From assembly GCF_007565055.1 (NCBI RefSeq), contig NC_044555.1:40216235-40280234 (forward strand): a stretch of 64,000 nt of DNA. Direction: 5' to 3'. Positions 60,029 to 64,000 of this stretch are shown one piece after another. The position numbers and the translations under genes are program-made. Under the pieces are notes generated by a model. It had not been told where the DNA came from, searched no databases, and was given only the letters and a program-made list of their open reading frames with translations. This DNA comes from Rhinopithecus roxellana (taxonomy: Eukaryota > Chordata > Mammalia > Primates > Cercopithecidae). The first letter of the stretch is position 1, and each line of letters opens with the position of its first letter.

Positions 60029-61104
60029 TGCATGAATGTCTTCTTTTGAGAAGTATCTGTTCATATCCTTTGCCCACTTTTTGATGGGGCTGTTTGTTTT
60101 TTTCTTGTAAATTTGTTTGAGTTCTTTGTAGGTTCTCGATATTAGCCCTTTGTCAGATGAGTAGATTGCAAAAATTTTCTCCCATTCTGTAGGTTGCCTG
60201 TTCACTCTGATGGTAGTTTCTTTTGCTGTGCAGAAGCTCTTTAGTTTAATTAGATCCCATTTGTCAATTTTGGCTTTGTAAAGAAGACATTCATACAGCC
60301 AACAGACACATGAAGAAATGCTCACCATCACTTGCCATCAGAGAAATGCAAATCAAAACCACAACGAGATACCATCTCACACCAGTTAGAATGGCAATCA
60401 TTAAAAAGTCAGGAAACAACAGGTGCTGGAGAGGATGTGGAGAAATAGGAACACTTTTACACTGTTTGTGGGACTGTAAAGTAGTTCAACCATTGTGGAA
60501 AACAGTGTGGCAATTCCTCAAGGATCTAGAACTAGAAATACCATTTGACCCAACCATCCCATTACTGGGTATATACCCAAAAGACTATAAATCATGCTGC
60601 TATAAAGACACATGCACACATATGTTTATTGCAGCACTATTCACAATAGCAAAGACTTGGAATCAACTCAAATGTCCATCAGTGACAGACTGTATTAAGA
60701 AAATGTGGCACATATACACCATGGAATACTATGCAGCCATAAAAAAAGGATGAGTTCGTGTCCTTTGTAGGGACATGGCTGCAGCTGGAAACCATCATTC
60801 TCAGCAAACTATCTCAAGAACGGAAAATCAAGCACCGCATGTTCTCATTCATAGGTGTGAATTGAACAATGAGATCACTTGGACACAGGAAGGGGAACAT
60901 CACACACTGGGGCCTGTTGTGGGGAGGGGGTAGCGGGGAGGGATAGCATTAGGAGATATACCTAATGAAAATGACGGGTTAATGGGTACAGCACACCAAC
61001 ATGGCACATGTATACATATGTAACAAACCTGCACGTTGTGCACATGTACCCTAGAACTTAAAGTATAACAATAAAAAATATATATAAATAAAAAATAAAT
61101 AAAT
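60029..61104 (+). mobile_element. Young L1PA with 5' inversion
   Basis: This L1PA 3' part lies on the plus strand (60281-61104: ORF2 end, 3' UTR, A-rich tail). It is preceded by an antisense L1 segment (60029-60280) that is its immediate upstream region, a twin-priming inversion. About 20 bp around AAGAAGACATTCAT is present on both sides of the inversion. The TSD is AATCTTGC at 60021-60028 and 61105-61112. Divergence is low. It is 5'-truncated and immobile. Confidence 0.93.
60310..60753 (+). pseudogene. LINE-1 ORF2 C-terminal fragment
   Basis: A 147-codon open stretch matches the C-terminal end of L1 ORF2p. It contains the cysteine-rich segment C-W-R-G-C-G-E-I-G and a following W-D-C, and I-P-L-L-G-I-Y-P. 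In intact L1 this region assists RNA and DNA binding. The frame ends about 40 codons before the family's usual stop because of a frameshift near the A-run at 60742-60748. The upstream ORF2 is missing or inverted, so no protein of this kind would be made. Confidence 0.88.
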
Positions 61105-61112
61105 AATCTTGC

Positions 61113-62195
61113 AAGAAAATCTAAAATCTTACACGTAAAATTGAAGGGTGTTGGAGTCTTCCCCAACCAAGATAAGAAAATATAAAGTTAAAAGGATACA
61201 TGTTTGAATTTTATTTTTTAAAGACAACACAGTCTTTTCTTTTGAGGCAGCCTTATCTCCTAAGGCATAACTTTATTTTGGCCTGTGAGCTCTTATTCAC
61301 CTGGAGGTACTGGCTACTCAGATTGTGCTAATTTTTCAGGGCCAAAAGAACTACTTCCAGAGAGGAGGTGAACAAGTTATACCATGAAAAGCCCAGGGGC
61401 CATAAAACCATAGTTAATCATTCACCTAACCAAACAACTCTTCAATTATGTGTTTCAATTTTAAATCCTCCGAATACTGTAGTAGACCACTAACTGGGGG
61501 AATGGAGAAAAAGAATGGAGGCTGGTAAATAACATTCCAGTTAGTAGCAATCTTTCACCCCAGCAGTGTTTTATACACTACTCTGATATTAGCATTATTT
61601 ACCCTTGCATTCGCAGTGTGGAAATAAATGAAGACCAACCAAATGAAAACAAACAGAGGCTGTTTAATTAGAACTTGCTACAGTAAGGAAGTCAACCAAC
61701 ATCACTTGATTTTGGCAGACTCAAAAATATGCAGGGAAGTGGAAAAACTATGATTAATAAAAGGGAAAGCATCAATTATGTTCTGATTGGAGGTGGTTGG
61801 CATGAAAAAGCTAGAGGCATGCTAACTAGAAGTGGGGCATCTTAGGTGATTGATTGGTTTGGGGAGCATATTCAGCTTTCTCTTATTAGTCCCTAGTCCA
61901 AAGCTGGGAATAAAAAACAGGGAAGCTTGCAGTCACCGACCAAGTCCTGACTCTTCCGGGCTGATTGCTATGTAAGTGGTTTGACTTCCTGGACTGCTTT
62001 CGGCAGAGGCTATAGGTCAGAGTTTTGTTTTCACACATGATCTGGGATAGTCCATTTGTCTATTCAGTTAGTGGTCTGAGTTATTGCCTCAGGATTACTG
62101 TAGTGAAGAAGCAGATATTAATTGTTCCCAAGGAAATGGCAAGGAGAATGGAAAAACAAAATTCAACAGTCTTTTTCAAAAATGTATTCATTTTC
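61113..62195. other. Unassigned; 61610-61990 may be an old repeat
   Basis: The interval around 61610-61990 has a texture that I have seen as interspersed sequence (for example GGAGGTGGTTGGCATGAAAA) but I cannot name it. The rest is not recognised. Confidence 0.35.
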
Positions 62196-62199
62196 AAAC

Positions 62200-62383
62200 T
62201 CCAGTTTGAATGAGAATCATCTGATAGTCTTGTTCTAACAGTTTACTGGCTACCACAGCCAAGTGTTCCGATCCAGTAAATCCACGGCAGGGCCCCCAAA
62301 TTTGCATTTTTAATAATTTCCCAAGTGACGTTGATGCTGGTTGTCTGGAATCACACTTTGAGAACCACTGCTCAAATTTATTA
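62200..62383 (+). mobile_element. MER5A-like hAT-Charlie element
   Basis: GAGAATCATCTGATAGTC through AATTTGCATTTTTAATAATT to the terminal CTTTGAGAACCACTG matches MER5A, a short non-autonomous hAT-Charlie element, in the plus direction. Confidence 0.72.
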
Positions 62384-62851
62384 TTTCAGAGTTGAACCTA
62401 ATGCCTCTTGCTATAGATTATAGACACATACCCTTTCTCCTGCAGAAAGTTAAAACAGTCTTCTTACACCTGGGTATTTTTCTCCTTGTTGTTTCAGATT
62501 TCTCTATTCCGTATTCTTTCTATCATTTGCCAGAGTTTATATTTTGGAAGGAGAGAACCAAGAACCCATGTTAGTAATTATTTTGTTAGAAACCAAAAGT
62601 ACTCTAGAGAGACAAAATGTTACCTCTGTAATGCATACATTGTTCTTTTAAATTGACAAGGAAAAAATGTAAAAATCCCAATAGAAAAGAATGGGAAATA
62701 GATGACTACACACTTCACAGATGATCAACCCAAAATGGTAAAGATTCCACATGAAAAACATTTTCAGTTCTAATATCTGATAAGAGAAGTCCCCAGGGCT
62801 TTTTAATAATGTATACATTTTAATTATAGAAAAAAAAGGAAAAAAAGGTTA
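62384..62851. other. Unassigned sequence
   Basis: I recognise no gene or repeat family in this interval. Confidence 0.4.
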
Positions 62852-62862
62852 TTTTGATAAAT

Positions 62863-62866
<4 letters not shown>

Positions 62867-62903
<37 letters not shown>

Positions 62904-63187
62904 GTTTGAGACAGAGTCTTGTTGTTACCCAGGCTGGAGTGCAGTGGCATGATCTTGGTTCACTGCAATCTCCACCTCCCGGATTCCAGTGATTCTCCTG
63001 CCTCAGCCTCTCGAATAGCTGGGATTACAGGCATGCACCACCACACCTGGCTAATTTTTGTATTTTTAGTAGAGATGGGGTTTCACCATGTTGGCCAGGC
63101 TGGTCTCGAACTCCTGACCTCAGGTGATCCACAGGTCTCGGCCTCCCAAATTGCTGGGATTACGGGCTTGAGCCACCATGCCTGGCC
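62867..63187 (-). mobile_element. Alu element, antisense, with (GATT)n tail
   Basis: This is a full-length Alu on the minus strand whose tail has been replaced by a (TTGA)n microsatellite at about 62866-62903. The TSD TTTTGATAAATTTTA is exact at about 62852-62866 and 63190-63204. It looks like the AluS group. Confidence 0.95.
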
Positions 63188-63359
63188 AGTTTTGATAAAT
63201 TTTAGTAACCGAAAATGTGTAAGTTTTATGACAGAAATCACTGTGAACTGAAAGCCAATAAATCAATAAAGTGAAAATTTACATATTTTAAAATTATATG
63301 TATTTATTGCCCATTTATATAAAGCATTTTCTAATCCCTTACTAATTTATCTATTTAAA

Positions 63360-63680
63360 AAATACTTATTGAGCAGCTATTATGTGCCAGTCATTATTCC
63401 AAAAGTTGGGGAAGCAGTATTGAACAAAATAGAAAAATAAAATTTCTATTCAAAATATAGTGAAGAGACACAAACAAACAAATATATTTGTAATATTATA
63501 AGTCAGAAAGTGATAAATATTAGGAAGAACAATAATACCTAAAAAGACAGCGAGAGGTACTCTGAGGTGGTTATACCTGGGAGAGGAAGAGATTGCAATT
63601 TTAAATACAGTGGTCAGGGAAGATTACGCTAAATAGGTGACATTTTGAAGAAACCTCAGAAGGAAGAAAACTTTTTATGT
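63360..63680 (-). repeat. L2 relic, antisense
   Basis: TTGAGCAGCTATTATGTGCC, followed by GTGGTCAGGGAAGATTACGC and GGTGACATTTTGAAGAAACC, matches the reverse complement of the L2 3' region. It is diverged. Confidence 0.65.
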
Positions 63681-63829
63681 CCTATGCCTATACAAAATAT
63701 CTTAAAACGTTTTTAAAGTTACTTTTCACACCATAAACACATAGCACATTGGTGAATGATCATTTGAGGCATTTATGTGTCTCTATCTCAACCAGTATGC
63801 AGAATGTTACTTTTTTTCTGATATAATGT

Positions 63830-64000
63830 ATTAGTCTGTTCTCATGCTGCTAATAAAGACATACCAAAGACTGCGTAATTTATAAAGGAAAGAGGTTTAA
63901 TGGACTTACAGTTCCACATGGCTGGGGAGGCCTTACAATCATAGTAGAAGGCGAAGGAGAAGCAAACACATGACTTTACAGGGCAGCTGGCACAAGCACA
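63830..64000 (-). mobile_element. MST/THE1-type MaLR LTR, antisense, cut by window edge
   Basis: It starts TGTATTAGTCTGTTCTCATG and continues GAGGTTTAATGGACTTACAG, the reverse complement of the MaLR LTR 3' end. Whether it is solo or part of a provirus cannot be seen. Confidence 0.85.

Noticed and set aside
62025..62213. Small plus-strand frame (62 codons) near 62 kb
   Set aside because: Too short, no family resemblance and no supporting signals.

Overview
The window is repeat-dense primate nuclear DNA. It holds no intact protein-coding gene, no RNA gene that I recognise, and nothing of bacterial or phage type. Every long or recognisable reading frame is a decayed piece of a transposable element (mainly LINE-1 ORF2 and a Tigger1 transposase), and the other open frames are short and look like chance. 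Eleven Alu elements plus one Alu scrap, several LINE-1s with target-site duplications (TSDs), and ERV1, ERVL and MaLR LTRs place it in the primates. One very young Alu at 59535-59830 carries a set of variants that I associate with the Old World monkey AluYRa lineage, so a cercopithecid (macaque, baboon or vervet type) is more likely than human. That is an inference from remembered consensus sequences.

Layout, left to right. (1) 1-9795: a plus-strand LINE-1 cut by a class I endogenous retrovirus at 1126-6924 (two LTRs, polypurine tract, 4-bp TSD). The provirus is itself cut by an LTR12/HERV-9-type solo LTR at 3232-3919. The same L1 is cut again by an antisense LTR-like insert and by a 270-bp near-identical copy of a nearby segment. 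(2) 9796-17140: mostly unassigned sequence with two LTR-like stretches, old L2 and MIR relics and one Alu. (3) 17150-20245: old L1 pieces, including about 2.2 kb of antisense L1 5' UTR interrupted by an Alu. (4) 20670-23630: a plus-strand L1 split by an MLT2-type solo LTR with a 5-bp TSD. (5) 23690-32180: one old plus-strand L1M carrying an Alu, an MLT1 LTR, a young 5'-truncated L1, a complete MaLR (MST/THE1-like) provirus at 27204-29860 and a further LTR nested in an unassigned repeat. (6) 32181-38760: exact short duplications (98 bp and 63 bp), a MER2-type DNA element, an antisense ERV LTR, an AluY, and an L2 interrupted by an LTR. (7) 38965-51610: a four-level nest in which an L2 holds a Tigger1 DNA transposon, which holds a near-full-length antisense L1, which holds a second L1 with a twin-priming inversion. 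(8) 51990-64000: a MaLR solo LTR, many Alus, a young L1 with a 5' inversion, a MER5A-like element, an L2 relic, and the start of another antisense MaLR LTR cut by the window edge.

Nothing here works together as a pathway. The content of interest is the insertion stratigraphy, the lineage-marking Alu, and several small templated duplications whose junctions suggest replication or repair template switching. I did not find a new biological system.
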